Below are positions 51,637 through 60,002 of a stretch of 64,000 nt of DNA, piece by piece. Every line of letters starts with the position of its first letter. Positions within the stretch are counted from its first letter, which is position 1. The notes below the pieces were generated by a model. The model was not told the origin of the DNA. It saw only the letters and a program-made list of their open reading frames with translations, and did no database searches. This DNA is from Phaeobacter inhibens DSM 16374 (GTDB lineage Bacteria > Pseudomonadota > Alphaproteobacteria > Rhodobacterales > Rhodobacteraceae): NCBI RefSeq assembly GCF_000473105.1, contig NZ_KI421498.1, positions 248,001-312,000 of the forward strand, read 5' to 3'. The position numbers and the translations under genes are program-made.

Positions 51637-53025
51637 TCAGCTCACCTCATAAGGCAGCACGCCGCGTTGATCGGTATTGATGCTGAGCCTGCGTTCCAGC
51701 GGCGGCACCGAACGCTGATGACAGTCGCGCCGCTCGCAGATGCGACAGGAAATCCCGATCGGCTCATAGGCGCTGTCCTGGCTCACATCCAGCGTATCTG
51801 CATAGACCAGCGCATCGGCGTGGCGCACCTCACATCCCAGTGCAATGGCATAGCGACGCACCGGTGAGCCGAAGGAGCCACCGGGTTTCGAGACATCCCG
51901 CGCCAGCGAGATATAGCGCACCCCGTCCGGTGTCTCCGCCAATTGCCGCAGGAACCGGCCCGGCGTTTCAAACGCGCGGTGCACGTTCCACAAGGGGCAG
52001 GCGCCGCCGAAGCGGGCAAATTGCAGCCTGGTGGCCGAATGGCGTTTGGTGATCGTGCCCGCCTGATCCACCCGCACAAAGAAAAACGGCACGCCCTTGG
52101 CGCCCGGGCGCTGCAATGTTGAGAGCCGATGGGCCACCTGCTCGATTGAGGCGCCAAAGCGGGTGGAGAGCAGCTCCAGATCATGCCGACATTCGACCGC
52201 CGCGTCCAGAAACTGGCGATAGGGCATCATGGCAGCCCCGGCAAAATAGTTGGCCAGCCCGATCTTGGCGATCGACCGCGCCGCCTCGCTGTGGAATTTT
52301 GCGAAATCCAGCGTCGCCTCCAGCAGATCATTCTGATGCAGCAGCGCCACCTGCAGCAACAGCTGAAACAGCTGTGTCTGCGGCGAGGCCCGGTTGGACA
52401 GTCGCAGAACTTTTCCCGCCGGATCAAATTTGCGCAACCCGTCGATATCGCCGAACACCACGCTGATCCCGGCCTGATCCAGCGCCGCGATTGCCGCACT
52501 GCGGGCATCCAGCCGCCCGCAGAAATTCTCAGCGGCGCGGTCCACCGCATCAATGTAGTTGTCGCAATAGTGGAAGAAATCGCGCACTTCTTCCCAAGGA
52601 GAGGCCTGAATGCGCGCATCCTCGCGTCCCAGGGCCTCATCCAGCGAAGCCAGCCGCTCATGGGTCTGCCGATAGGCGCGGTGCAGGGTGAGTAAGGCCC
52701 GTGCCAGGGCAGGCGCGTTGGAGGCTGTCAGCCGCAGATCCGCCATCGGGGGCGTGTCATCGGCAAAAACAGGGTCGGCCATCACTTCGCGCATGTCACT
52801 GACCAGCCGCTCACTGTCTCCCGCAGACAGCTCAGTCACATCCAGACCAAATTCCTGCGCCAGCGCCAGCACCACGGTGGTCGAGACCGGCCGGTTGTTG
52901 TTCTCCATCTGGTTGAGATAGGGCAGGGAGACGCCCAGTTTGGCGGCAAACTCCTTTTGTGTCAGCGACAGGCGCAGCCGCATTTCCCGCAGCTTGGCCC
53001 CGGCATAGAGTTTCTGTTGCGCCAT
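51637..53025 (-). CDS. pccR: Short-chain fatty acyl-CoA regulator, PccR/RamB family
   Basis: 462 residues. The N-terminal XRE helix-turn-helix is at about 8-65 (AKLREMRLRLSLTQKEFAAK, GVSLPYLNQMENNNRPVS). An IrrE/ImmA-like domain follows (about 150-300), with the metal motif degenerate (FHSEAARSIAKIGLANYF). The C-terminal DUF2083 part has a Cys cluster, GISCRICERRDCHQ. This is the ScfR architecture (RamB, PccR, MccR). PccR of Rhodobacter sphaeroides activates pccB, and here pccB lies 2.8 kb away with TTTGCAAA boxes upstream. The name rests on that context. Start MAQQKL chosen; the longer frame has no support. Confidence 0.85.
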   Translation of the reverse strand: MAQQKLYAGAKLREMRLRLSLTQKEFAAKLGVSLPYLNQMENNNRPVSTTVVLALAQEFGLDVTELSAGDSERLVSDMREVMADPVFADDTPPMADLRLTASNAPALARALLTLHRAYRQTHERLASLDEALGREDARIQASPWEEVRDFFHYCDNYIDAVDRAAENFCGRLDARSAAIAALDQAGISVVFGDIDGLRKFDPAGKVLRLSNRASPQTQLFQLLLQVALLHQNDLLEATLDFAKFHSEAARSIAKIGLANYFAGAAMMPYRQFLDAAVECRHDLELLSTRFGASIEQVAHRLSTLQRPGAKGVPFFFVRVDQAGTITKRHSATRLQFARFGGACPLWNVHRAFETPGRFLRQLAETPDGVRYISLARDVSKPGGSFGSPVRRYAIALGCEVRHADALVYADTLDVSQDSAYEPIGISCRICERRDCHQRSVPPLERRLSINTDQRGVLPYEVS

Positions 53026-53035
53026 CCTGGTTACC

Positions 53036-53073
53036 TTTGCAAACTGAGGGTTCTGCAATTGTAGAATTGCAAA
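53036..53073. promoter_or_regulatory. TTTGCAAA-type boxes upstream of pccR
   Basis: A perfect TTTGCAAA at 53036 lies 11 bases before the pccR start. Variants follow at 53052 (TCTGCAAT) and 53066 (ATTGCAAA). The known PccR target is TTTGCAAA in pairs, so self-control is likely. The spacing is not the classical 4 bases. Confidence 0.55.
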
Positions 53074-53156
53074 TCAGTTGGCGCAATAGGGGGTGATCTT
53101 TCAACCTACCGTCGCTTGGTGCTACGCGCAGCACGGAAGGGACAGAAAGCTGCGCC

Positions 53157-54368
53157 TCAGAGTCCGAGCGTCTTCTCACGGCGGATCACCACCCGGATTG
53201 AGATAAAGCCCAGAACTGCGGTGCCCAGCATGATTGCCAGGAGGGGCACCGGAGTTGATCCCGGTACCAGCAGATAGCCGGCATAAGCGCTGAGGCCCGC
53301 GCCCACGCCAATCATGATCGCGCCGGCCAGCCCCGACGCTGTCCCCGCCAGATGCGGGCGCACGGAGATCGCGCCGGCGGTGGCATTGGGGATGGCCATA
53401 CCATTGCCCAGCCCGACAAAAGTCATGAACCCGAAGAAGGAATAAACGCTGTCGGCTCCCAGCAGCGCCAGCACGAGCGACAGCGCCACGCCCACACCGT
53501 TGATCAGACACCCCCAGAGCACCATCTGGTTGAGGCCAATTCGCACGGAATAGCGCCCGGACAGGAAATTGCCGACGAAGTAGCCAACTGCCGGGGAGGC
53601 GAAGTACACGCCCAATTGCGCCGCCGACAGTCCATAGACCTGCGTCCCCATAAAGGGTGCGCCGCCGAGATAGGCAAAAAACGCCCCTGACGACAGGCCC
53701 GAGGCCAGCGAATAGCCCCAGAACCGAGGGGACCGCAACAATTCGGGGTATTCCCGGAACTGGGCCATCAGCGTTTTGCCACTCTTGCGAGCGGTTTCGC
53801 CCAGATCCAGATAGGCGATGGCAAATGTGCCGGCCCCCAGTGCCATCAACAGCCAGAAATTGGCCTTCCAGCCGATGGTCTCTTCCAGTGCGCCGCCAAT
53901 CATCGGGCCAATCATTGGAACAACGGCCATGCCCATGGTGACATAGCCGATCATGCTGGCAGCCTGATCGCTGTCATAAATGTCGCGCACCGCAGCCCGG
54001 CTCAGCACCATGGCCGAGGCAACGATGGCCTGGCACATCCGAAACAACAGGAAAATCTCGGCTGAGGGCGCATAAAGACAGCCCAATGTCGCCAGAAGGA
54101 ACAGCGCCACCCCCCAGAGGATCACCGGGCGCCGTCCCAGTTTGTCCGATATAGGCCCGACAAAGATCTGTACAATCGCGCTCACCGCAAGGTAGAGCGC
54201 GACCGAAAGCTGCATGAGACTGTAGTCAGCATCAAAATACCGCGCCATCCCGGGAAGGGAGGGCAGAAAGATATTCATCGCCAGCGCCGAAAGTCCTGAC
54301 AGCAGGATCAGCGTGCCGATATTTGGGTTGGACCGACGGTCCAGAAATCGCCGCGGAATGGTTCGCAT
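53157..54368 (-). CDS. Bcr/CflA-family multidrug efflux MFS transporter
   Basis: 403 residues with 12 predicted membrane helices. Bcr/CflA marks are the N-terminal LSGLSALAMNIFLPSLPGMA, the MFS motif GPISDKLGRRPVILWGVALF, and the conserved RAAVRDIYDSDQAASMIGYV, then GPMIGGALEETIGWKANFWL. It would export drugs or metabolites with proton uptake; the substrate is unknown. It lies between pccR and the metalloprotease gene on the same strand. Confidence 0.9.
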   Translation of the reverse strand: MRTIPRRFLDRRSNPNIGTLILLSGLSALAMNIFLPSLPGMARYFDADYSLMQLSVALYLAVSAIVQIFVGPISDKLGRRPVILWGVALFLLATLGCLYAPSAEIFLLFRMCQAIVASAMVLSRAAVRDIYDSDQAASMIGYVTMGMAVVPMIGPMIGGALEETIGWKANFWLLMALGAGTFAIAYLDLGETARKSGKTLMAQFREYPELLRSPRFWGYSLASGLSSGAFFAYLGGAPFMGTQVYGLSAAQLGVYFASPAVGYFVGNFLSGRYSVRIGLNQMVLWGCLINGVGVALSLVLALLGADSVYSFFGFMTFVGLGNGMAIPNATAGAISVRPHLAGTASGLAGAIMIGVGAGLSAYAGYLLVPGSTPVPLLAIMLGTAVLGFISIRVVIRREKTLGL

Positions 54369-54415
54369 GTGAACGAGTTAGGTCACACCGCGGCGATTGT
54401 CCATATTCAGCGGTC

Positions 54416-55798
54416 TCAGACCAGCAGATCGTCGCTGATTTGATTCAACGTCATATTGCGCAGGGTGATGCTGTGGTTGCCCTCCAGATCGAAGTAGAGA
54501 TCATCCCCCACCTCGCTGGCACGGGCCAGCACATCTGCTTTGCTGCCATGCCCGACAATCCGCAGGGTATCGATATCGTCCTGAAAATCGCGGATGGTGT
54601 CATTGCCGCCTTTGCGGGCAAAGATGAACAGATCAGCACCGCTGTTTCCCACCAGCCGATCGTTGCCGCCAGCGCCGTTCAGCCGGTCATTGCCGCCACC
54701 GCCGACCAGCAGATCCACGCCGCTGTTGCCGTTCAGCGCGTCATTGCCGCCGTCACCGCGCAACGTGTCACGCCCGCCGCCGCCGACCAGCCGGTTGTTG
54801 GAGTCATTGCCGGTGATGCGATCGCGTCCTCGCCCGCCAATGGCATTCTCAATGGTGACCCCCTGGGCGATGGTCACATCACTGTCGGCATCGAAACTTG
54901 AAAAATGCATCTCGCGCAGGTCCAGCGTCACCGCATTGGTTCGGTTGCTGGCGTTGAAAGTGTCCGTGCCTCCTGTGTCCCAGACCACATCGACCGTATC
55001 CGTGCGCGATCCGCGATACGTGGTGTTGCTGGTGTTGAAATCCGCAGCCCCCCAGATGTCCTGCAGCGCCAGCACGTCAAACAGCATCATCGCATCACTG
55101 TCCTGTCCGTTCAGCGGGTTTTCCCGGTAGGACATCACCGAATAGAGGTTGCTGTCATACTCTTCAGGCAGGTTTGAGTCATGGGTGTGCTGAAGACCAA
55201 GAGCATGTCCCAGTTCATGCAGGATCAGGCTCTCACGGTTGTCTTGTGACATATCCAGCGTGTTATCGAACACGGCATAACCATCCCACCGGGTGATATC
55301 ATCGCCGCGGAAGCTCATGCTGTAGCCACCGATGCCCACCGTGCTGCCCGGAATAGTGACTGAGCCGAGGTTGAGATCCGGATCGCTGGAGCCCTGGACC
55401 TCGACGAAATCGACATTGAGGAAGGTTTCGATATGCGCGAACGCCTCGGCGAAGGCAGCTTGCTCGGCGGCGCTGAAGCTCTGCCAGCCGGAATAATTCG
55501 AGCCGGTGGGCAGGTCGCCCGGCGCGGAGTTGCCCGCGAACTGATAGGTGATGGTGAGGCGTGGGGCGTCATCCGTATTGACCGGGTTGCGGGTGTAGAA
55601 CCCGTCGAATTGCATCGCCTGGATGATCTGGGAAGGTTGTAACATGGGGGGTGTTCCGTTTCCGTTAGTCGACCCCGGTGATACGAGTACATCCGTCAGC
55701 ACATCAAGAACACCCGCCGCTTCGGCAGTTTCTGCGCGGTTCCGCGCTGATTTGCAAATTAGCGCATCCTCTACGCAAATGCTTTGCAAATTTGCCAT
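54416..55798 (-). CDS. Serralysin-like M10 metalloprotease with RTX repeats
   Basis: Secreted zinc protease, 460 residues. The zinc motif HELGHALGLQH is at 194-204 and the Met-turn SVMSY at 220-224. The C-terminal RTX calcium repeats (GGGGNDRLNGAGGNDRL and similar, about 315-390) and the end NMTLNQISDDLLV fit type I secretion, as does the absence of a signal peptide. The start is uncertain: the ATG at 55798 has AAAGG about 7 bases upstream, but one at 55645 would leave the TTTGCAAA boxes noncoding. No type I exporter genes are adjacent. It is divergent from pccB, 64 bp away. Confidence 0.85.
   Translation of the reverse strand: MANLQSICVEDALICKSARNRAETAEAAGVLDVLTDVLVSPGSTNGNGTPPMLQPSQIIQAMQFDGFYTRNPVNTDDAPRLTITYQFAGNSAPGDLPTGSNYSGWQSFSAAEQAAFAEAFAHIETFLNVDFVEVQGSSDPDLNLGSVTIPGSTVGIGGYSMSFRGDDITRWDGYAVFDNTLDMSQDNRESLILHELGHALGLQHTHDSNLPEEYDSNLYSVMSYRENPLNGQDSDAMMLFDVLALQDIWGAADFNTSNTTYRGSRTDTVDVVWDTGGTDTFNASNRTNAVTLDLREMHFSSFDADSDVTIAQGVTIENAIGGRGRDRITGNDSNNRLVGGGGRDTLRGDGGNDALNGNSGVDLLVGGGGNDRLNGAGGNDRLVGNSGADLFIFARKGGNDTIRDFQDDIDTLRIVGHGSKADVLARASEVGDDLYFDLEGNHSITLRNMTLNQISDDLLV
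55751..55790. promoter_or_regulatory. PccR-type TTTGCAAA boxes upstream of pccB
   Basis: Two perfect TTTGCAAA boxes at 55751-55758 and 55783-55790, with a half-match TACGCAAA at 55772. They lie 73-112 bases before the pccB start. This is the sequence recognised by PccR in relatives. They fall inside the protease reading frame if that gene starts at 55798. Confidence 0.7.
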
Positions 55799-55862
55799 TA
55801 TTGCCTTTGGCTTCGCGTGTTCAGCGTCTATGGTCGCCTGAAATTCAACAGGGGGCATGGCC

Positions 55863-57395
55863 ATGAAAGATATCCTTTCCGAGCTGGAAGACCGTCGCAA
55901 CGCAGCGCGACTGGGGGGCGGACAAAAGCGGATCGACGCCCAGCACGGGCGCGGCAAACTGACCGCGCGCGAGCGGATTGAACTGCTGCTGGACGAGGGT
56001 AGTTTCGAAGAATTCGATATGTTCGTGGCGCACCGCTGCACGGATTTCGGCATGGAGAACCAGCGCCCCGCGGGGGATGGTGTGGTCACTGGCTGGGGCA
56101 CCATCAATGGCCGGATGGTCTATGTGTTCAGCCAGGATTTCACCGTGTTTGGCGGCTCCCTGTCGGAAACCCACGCGCAAAAGATCTGCAAGATCATGGA
56201 TATGGCGGTGCAGAATGGCGCGCCGGTCATCGGCATCAACGACTCCGGTGGCGCGCGCATCCAGGAGGGCGTCGCCTCGCTTGCGGGCTATGCCGAAGTG
56301 TTCCAGCGCAACATCATGGCCTCCGGCGTGGTGCCGCAGATTTCCGTCATCATGGGCCCCTGTGCCGGCGGCGCGGTCTACTCCCCCGCGATGACCGATT
56401 TCATCTTCATGGTGAAAGACACATCCTACATGTTCGTGACCGGACCCGACGTGGTGAAGACCGTCACCAATGAGGTGGTGACCGCCGAAGAACTGGGCGG
56501 TGCCTCGACCCACACCAAGAAGTCTTCGGTGGCCGATGGGGCCTTCGAAAACGATGTAGAAGCCTTGGCAGAGGTCCGCCGACTGGTCGACTTCCTGCCG
56601 CTGAACAATCGCGAAAAACCGCCGGTGCGCCCCTTCTTTGATGAGCCGGGCCGCGTTGAGACCTCGCTCGACACCCTGATTCCTGCGAATCCCAACACGC
56701 CCTACGACATGAAGGAGCTGATCCACAAAGTCGCGGATGAGGGGGATTTCTACGAAATTCAGGAAGATTTTGCCAAAAACATCATCACCGGCTTCATCCG
56801 CCTTGAGGGGCAGACCGTGGGTGTTGTCGCCAACCAGCCCACGGTTCTGGCGGGCTGTCTGGATATCGATTCCAGCCGCAAGGCCGCGCGGTTCGTGCGC
56901 TTCTGTGACTGTTTTGAGATCCCGATCCTGACGCTGGTGGATGTGCCGGGCTTCTTGCCGGGCACCAGCCAGGAATATGGCGGCGTCATCAAACATGGCG
57001 CGAAGCTGCTCTTTGCCTATGGCGAGGCGACGGTGCCGAAGGTTACCGTGATCACCCGCAAGGCCTATGGCGGTGCCTATGACGTGATGGCGTCCAAACA
57101 TCTGCGCGGCGATTTCAACTATGCCTGGCCGACGGCGGAAATCGCGGTGATGGGCGCCAAAGGGGCGACCGAGATCATCCACCGCGCCGATCTGGCGGAT
57201 GCCGACAAGATTGCCGAGCACACGAAGGACTACGAGGAGCGCTTTGCCAATCCCTTTGTGGCGGCGGAACGTGGCTTCATCGATGAGGTGATCATGCCGC
57301 AATCCACCCGCAAACGCGTCAGCCGCGCCTTTGCGTCGCTGCGGGGCAAGCAGCTGAAGAATCCGTGGAAGAAACACGACAATATCCCTCTTTGA
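55863..57395 (+). CDS. pccB: Propionyl-CoA carboxylase beta subunit
   Basis: Carboxyltransferase half of the biotin enzyme that makes methylmalonyl-CoA from propionyl-CoA, 510 residues, the same length as the Roseobacter enzyme of known structure. Crotonase-like motifs are seen: [60 protein letters not shown] and [20 protein letters not shown]. The start [12 protein letters not shown] is set by AGGGGG 7 bases upstream; an ATG two codons earlier touches it. PccR-type boxes upstream indicate induction by short-chain acyl-CoA. pccA follows 2.6 kb later. Confidence 0.97.
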   Translation: MKDILSELEDRRNAARLGGGQKRIDAQHGRGKLTARERIELLLDEGSFEEFDMFVAHRCTDFGMENQRPAGDGVVTGWGTINGRMVYVFSQDFTVFGGSLSETHAQKICKIMDMAVQNGAPVIGINDSGGARIQEGVASLAGYAEVFQRNIMASGVVPQISVIMGPCAGGAVYSPAMTDFIFMVKDTSYMFVTGPDVVKTVTNEVVTAEELGGASTHTKKSSVADGAFENDVEALAEVRRLVDFLPLNNREKPPVRPFFDEPGRVETSLDTLIPANPNTPYDMKELIHKVADEGDFYEIQEDFAKNIITGFIRLEGQTVGVVANQPTVLAGCLDIDSSRKAARFVRFCDCFEIPILTLVDVPGFLPGTSQEYGGVIKHGAKLLFAYGEATVPKVTVITRKAYGGAYDVMASKHLRGDFNYAWPTAEIAVMGAKGATEIIHRADLADADKIAEHTKDYEERFANPFVAAERGFIDEVIMPQSTRKRVSRAFASLRGKQLKNPWKKHDNIPL

Positions 57396-57676
57396 GGTCC
57401 GGACCACTCCGGAATTCCTGAACCCAGACCCTTGCGGCCAAAGGTAAATATCGCCTTGGTTGCGAGGGGCGATGAGGATGCAACCTTGATGTCAGCGCTG
57501 CGATATGCCCGGATATGCTGCCGTGATGGCGGCGAAAGCCTGTGGGAAATCAGGGCCCTGGAACCAATCCTGCGTGATCAGGGCGGATTGTTCGCAAAAT
57601 GCGATCAATTTGAGCGACCTCACGCGTTAGCGCCCACATTTGCGTCTTTGTTTGACACCGGAACCGAATCTGCTCC

Positions 57677-58195
57677 ATGATCCGCGCCAGCTCATATCGG
57701 ACAGCGCGCACCGCGTGTGCAGCGCCTGCAGCCCCGACAGGAGGAGCCCATCGTTTTTGGGGTCGGGGCTGCGGTATTGGGCCTGTCATTACATCTGTTT
57801 CCTGCCTTTCTTTGTCTGCGCTTGCCCTGTGCCTTGGCACCGCAGAGCGGGCGGATGCTGTCCCCCTTGATGTGCCCTCGGGGCAGAGCGTCAATCTCCA
57901 TGAAGTGCTGCTGGACGAAACCACCGGTGAACTCTGGGTGCGATTCCGCTTCTTGGCGCCGCAGATTGCGCGCGATCTGGCGGGGATCACCTATGAACAG
58001 GCGGCGCCGGACATGGATCACCTCTGCCAAACACTTGCTCTGGCCTATCTGCGGCAGCATCAGCTGGCGCCCGCCCGCGTAGTGATTTCGCTGTCGGACC
58101 GTGAGGTGCCCTTTGGCCAGGCCGATACCGCCGCAACGCAGTTCTTCGAAAGCTACCGCCCCGAGGGTGACAACTGTATCTGGGAGGCCTTCTGA
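57677..58195 (+). CDS. DUF6497-like exported protein
   Basis: 172 residues. A polar N-terminus is followed by a hydrophobic signal segment (PVITSVSCLSLSALALCLGT, about 36-55) and a small mature domain with LDVPSGQSVNLHEVLLDETT, GELWVRFRFLAPQIARDLAG and the C-terminal FFESYRPEGDNCIWEAF. Two Cys may pair. I believe it matches DUF6497 of Rhodobacterales, function unknown. The N-terminus is unusually long for a signal, so the start is uncertain. It is the first of four small genes between pccB and pccA. Confidence 0.7.
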   Translation: MIRASSYRTARTACAAPAAPTGGAHRFWGRGCGIGPVITSVSCLSLSALALCLGTAERADAVPLDVPSGQSVNLHEVLLDETTGELWVRFRFLAPQIARDLAGITYEQAAPDMDHLCQTLALAYLRQHQLAPARVVISLSDREVPFGQADTAATQFFESYRPEGDNCIWEAF

Positions 58196-58387
58196 TGATC
58201 TCCTGTCTGCCGCCCGATATCCGCACCGGCGACATCAGCGCGCCGCATCCGCTTCTGGTGGCGCCCGGCGTCACAAATATGCCGATCAAGGCTGAAAACT
58301 GGCGCTTTTTTGCAGCTTTATCCCGCGAACTGCCGTCCTGCTCGGCTTTGGGATGTGAAACCGCGCGCATCTCGGTTATTCTCGCGC

Positions 58388-58409
58388 CAGATCACATACG
58401 TGTGATCTG
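58388..58409. promoter_or_regulatory. Palindrome upstream of a small lipoprotein gene
   Basis: Nine-base perfect arms CAGATCACA and TGTGATCTG around TACG, 69 bases before the lipoprotein start. It resembles a dimeric repressor or activator site. The factor is not identifiable. Confidence 0.5.
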
Positions 58410-58478
58410 TTATTTGAGGATGAGGCAGGCGCCGGCCGTGGCCCGCGCAGGTTTCAAAGACACAATTGGGAGACAGAA

Positions 58479-58619
58479 ATGTCCAAGAGCATCAAACTCG
58501 TTGCCCTCGCGGGCCTGCTTGCAGCCGCCGCAGCCTGTGCACAGCAGGAAGAAGAATACGTCGTTGTCGAGCCCGAGCCGATTTCGGCTGAGCCTGTCTA
58601 CACCGGCAAATACAAGTAA
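58479..58619 (+). CDS. Small lipoprotein (46 residues)
   Basis: MSKSIKLVALAGLLAAAAAC gives a full lipoprotein signal with the lipid-accepting Cys at 20. The mature part is only about 27 residues and acidic, with EEEYVVVEPEPISAEPVYTG and the end KYK. GGGAGA lies about 7 bases before the ATG. A hairpin (GTCCGGCC/GGCCGGAC) follows at 58631-58650. Short acidic lipoproteins of this type are common in Rhodobacterales; the role is unknown. Confidence 0.82.
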   Translation: MSKSIKLVALAGLLAAAAACAQQEEEYVVVEPEPISAEPVYTGKYK

Positions 58620-58688
58620 TCACTACAGGGGTCCGGCCCTGCGGCCGGACTCCACCGTCCCGCGGGGTGCCGGACCGGAGGCACCATC

Positions 58689-59045
58689 ATGCTAAAACAC
58701 CGCGGCTTTCCCGGTCGTCTGCCGGGCACCGATTTTCAATTCATCATCCGTCGTCCCAACCCCAAAGGGGTCACGCCGATCACCCGGCGCGAGCGGTTTC
58801 GCGACCGTCGTCCGGCGGACCGGCGCGCTGATGCCGGCTTCATGCAGGCGCTGTGGGACTGCTTTGGCGACCAGCCCTTTGAACGGGGCAATCTGGATGC
58901 CGGTCGTCTCAGCTGGCTGTTTGGCCGCGAGGTGATTGCTGCAGAAGACCCGTTTGATCCTGAAAGCTATGAGGCGCTGCTGGTCATCGACGTTGATGCC
59001 GCCCAGCTGTCCTTTCCCGAAGTCTTCGACGGAAACGCCCGCTAA
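58689..59045 (+). CDS. Hypothetical protein (118 residues) in the pcc locus
   Basis: A strong ribosome site (GGAGG, 7 bases before the ATG) supports translation. The N-terminus is basic (FPGRLPGTDFQFIIRRPNPK, then RRERFRDRRPADRRADAG). The C-terminal half is acidic (FGREVIAAEDPFDPESYEAL) and ends VIDVDAAQLSFPEVFDGNAR. No membrane helix or known domain. The placement between pccB and pccA is the only hint to function. Confidence 0.75.
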   Translation: MLKHRGFPGRLPGTDFQFIIRRPNPKGVTPITRRERFRDRRPADRRADAGFMQALWDCFGDQPFERGNLDAGRLSWLFGREVIAAEDPFDPESYEALLVIDVDAAQLSFPEVFDGNAR

Positions 59046-59597
59046 GATGTCGGCCGGGATCCTTCATAACCCTGTCCGTTGCGACCGCCTCACGGGGTGG
59101 TTGCAGCGCGGCTGTGGCGACAGGATTTCGGCGAATCTGTTGCTGGCGTTTTCCACGGATCTGCGTGTCGCACGGGCCCAAAAAGGGTTTCCTCGACTGC
59201 GGGGCGGTGACACTAACTGGTGGTCAAATAGGCCTATTCTGGCGGATTTCGGCATAATTCTGCACGGGACTTCCCGGTTTGCGCGAGTTCTCGCCAAATC
59301 CGCGTGGTTTGCAACTCAGGGGATGTTTCTGCGCCGGACTGGGGGCAGTCTGACAGAGACAGGTCAGCCTGTCGTGCATCTGATCCAGCCCCTTCGCCTG
59401 GAAGGGCAGGTTTGCCCCCCCAATCGCGGCCTGCCCATTTTTTCCTTGGATGCAAAGGCGGAAGCTTGCCAATTGCCCCCCAGTGTTTGGCAGGCTTCTG
59501 CGCATCCTCTTGATGCAGACCGGATATCCTTGCCTCCTGTCCGGGGGGCTGCAAACAGTTGTGCAGAGCTTGGATCACACAACGAAGGATCACCCCC
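59046..59597. other. 552-base gap with serial hairpins, no gene
   Basis: Open frames here lack ribosome sites and look accidental. From 59242 to about 59425 the sequence is rich in inverted repeats. An outer stem GCGGATTT/AAATCCGC (59242/59296) encloses two short hairpins: CGGG-ACTT-CCCG at 59265 and GCGA-GTTC-TCGC at 59283. GACAGG-TCAG-CCTGTC (59358) and CCCTTC-GCCTG-GAAGGG (59390) follow. This could be a branched noncoding RNA. It also holds the promoter of the lipoprotein gene. Confidence 0.45.
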
Positions 59598-59801
59598 ATG
59601 CAGGCAAAACTCATTCTCGCGGCCTTTGGCCTTTGCACCACACTTGCCGCCTGTGGCGACACCACGGGCGAACAGGTTGTCTATGGCGCCGGCGCCGGTG
59701 CGGTCGGCTCGGCGCTGCTCAACGGCAATCTCGTCGCAGGCGCTGCCGTTGGTGCTGCGGCCAATGTCATCTACTGCAAGGAAAATCCGCGCAAGTGTTA
59801 A
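59598..59801 (+). CDS. Small glycine-zipper lipoprotein (67 residues)
   Basis: A lipoprotein signal (LILAAFGLCTTLAAC, Cys at 19) is followed by a Gly/Ala-rich helix typical of glycine-zipper proteins (VVYGAGAGAVGSALLNGNLV, AGAAVGAAANVIYC) and a short end with a second Cys. AAGGA lies 9 bases before the ATG; a longer frame adds 13 residues without a signal. Likely outer-membrane or periplasmic. Followed by a terminator, so not co-transcribed with pccA. Confidence 0.85.
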   Translation: MQAKLILAAFGLCTTLAACGDTTGEQVVYGAGAGAVGSALLNGNLVAGAAVGAAANVIYCKENPRKC

Positions 59802-59881
59802 GAAGACCGCTTGCCCGCAGACAGGCCTGACGCCTGATCGCTTACCCCGCGCGGGTAAGGGGCTGCGCCGCATATCCACCG

Positions 59882-59928
59882 CACAAAGGCTGCGCCCGGA
59901 GATTTCTCCGGCGTGGCCTTTTTTGTGC
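59882..59928 (+). terminator. Intrinsic terminator before pccA
   Basis: An interrupted stem in which AAAGGC-x3-GCC-x-GGAG pairs with CTCC-x-GGC-x2-GCCTTT, ATTT loop, then a T-run. It closes the small-lipoprotein transcript. A smaller CTTACCC/GGGTAAG hairpin precedes it at 59841. Confidence 0.82.
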
Positions 59929-60002
59929 TCCGACGAAGCCAAGACCGTGGCGGGGGCATGTCCTCGCGCCTCACGGAAGACACCGAAGACAAGGGACAGC
60001 CA

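Noticed and set aside
57550-57990. 146-codon minus-strand frame including the helix MEQIRFRCQTKTQMWALTRE
   Set aside because: Mostly antisense to the DUF6497-like gene. The helical end is tempting but too short and lacks a ribosome site.
58195-58695. 166-codon frame overlapping the DUF6497 stop by ATGA-like coupling
   Set aside because: It runs through the well-supported 46-residue lipoprotein gene in another frame and has an atypical Ser/Pro/Arg-rich C-terminus.
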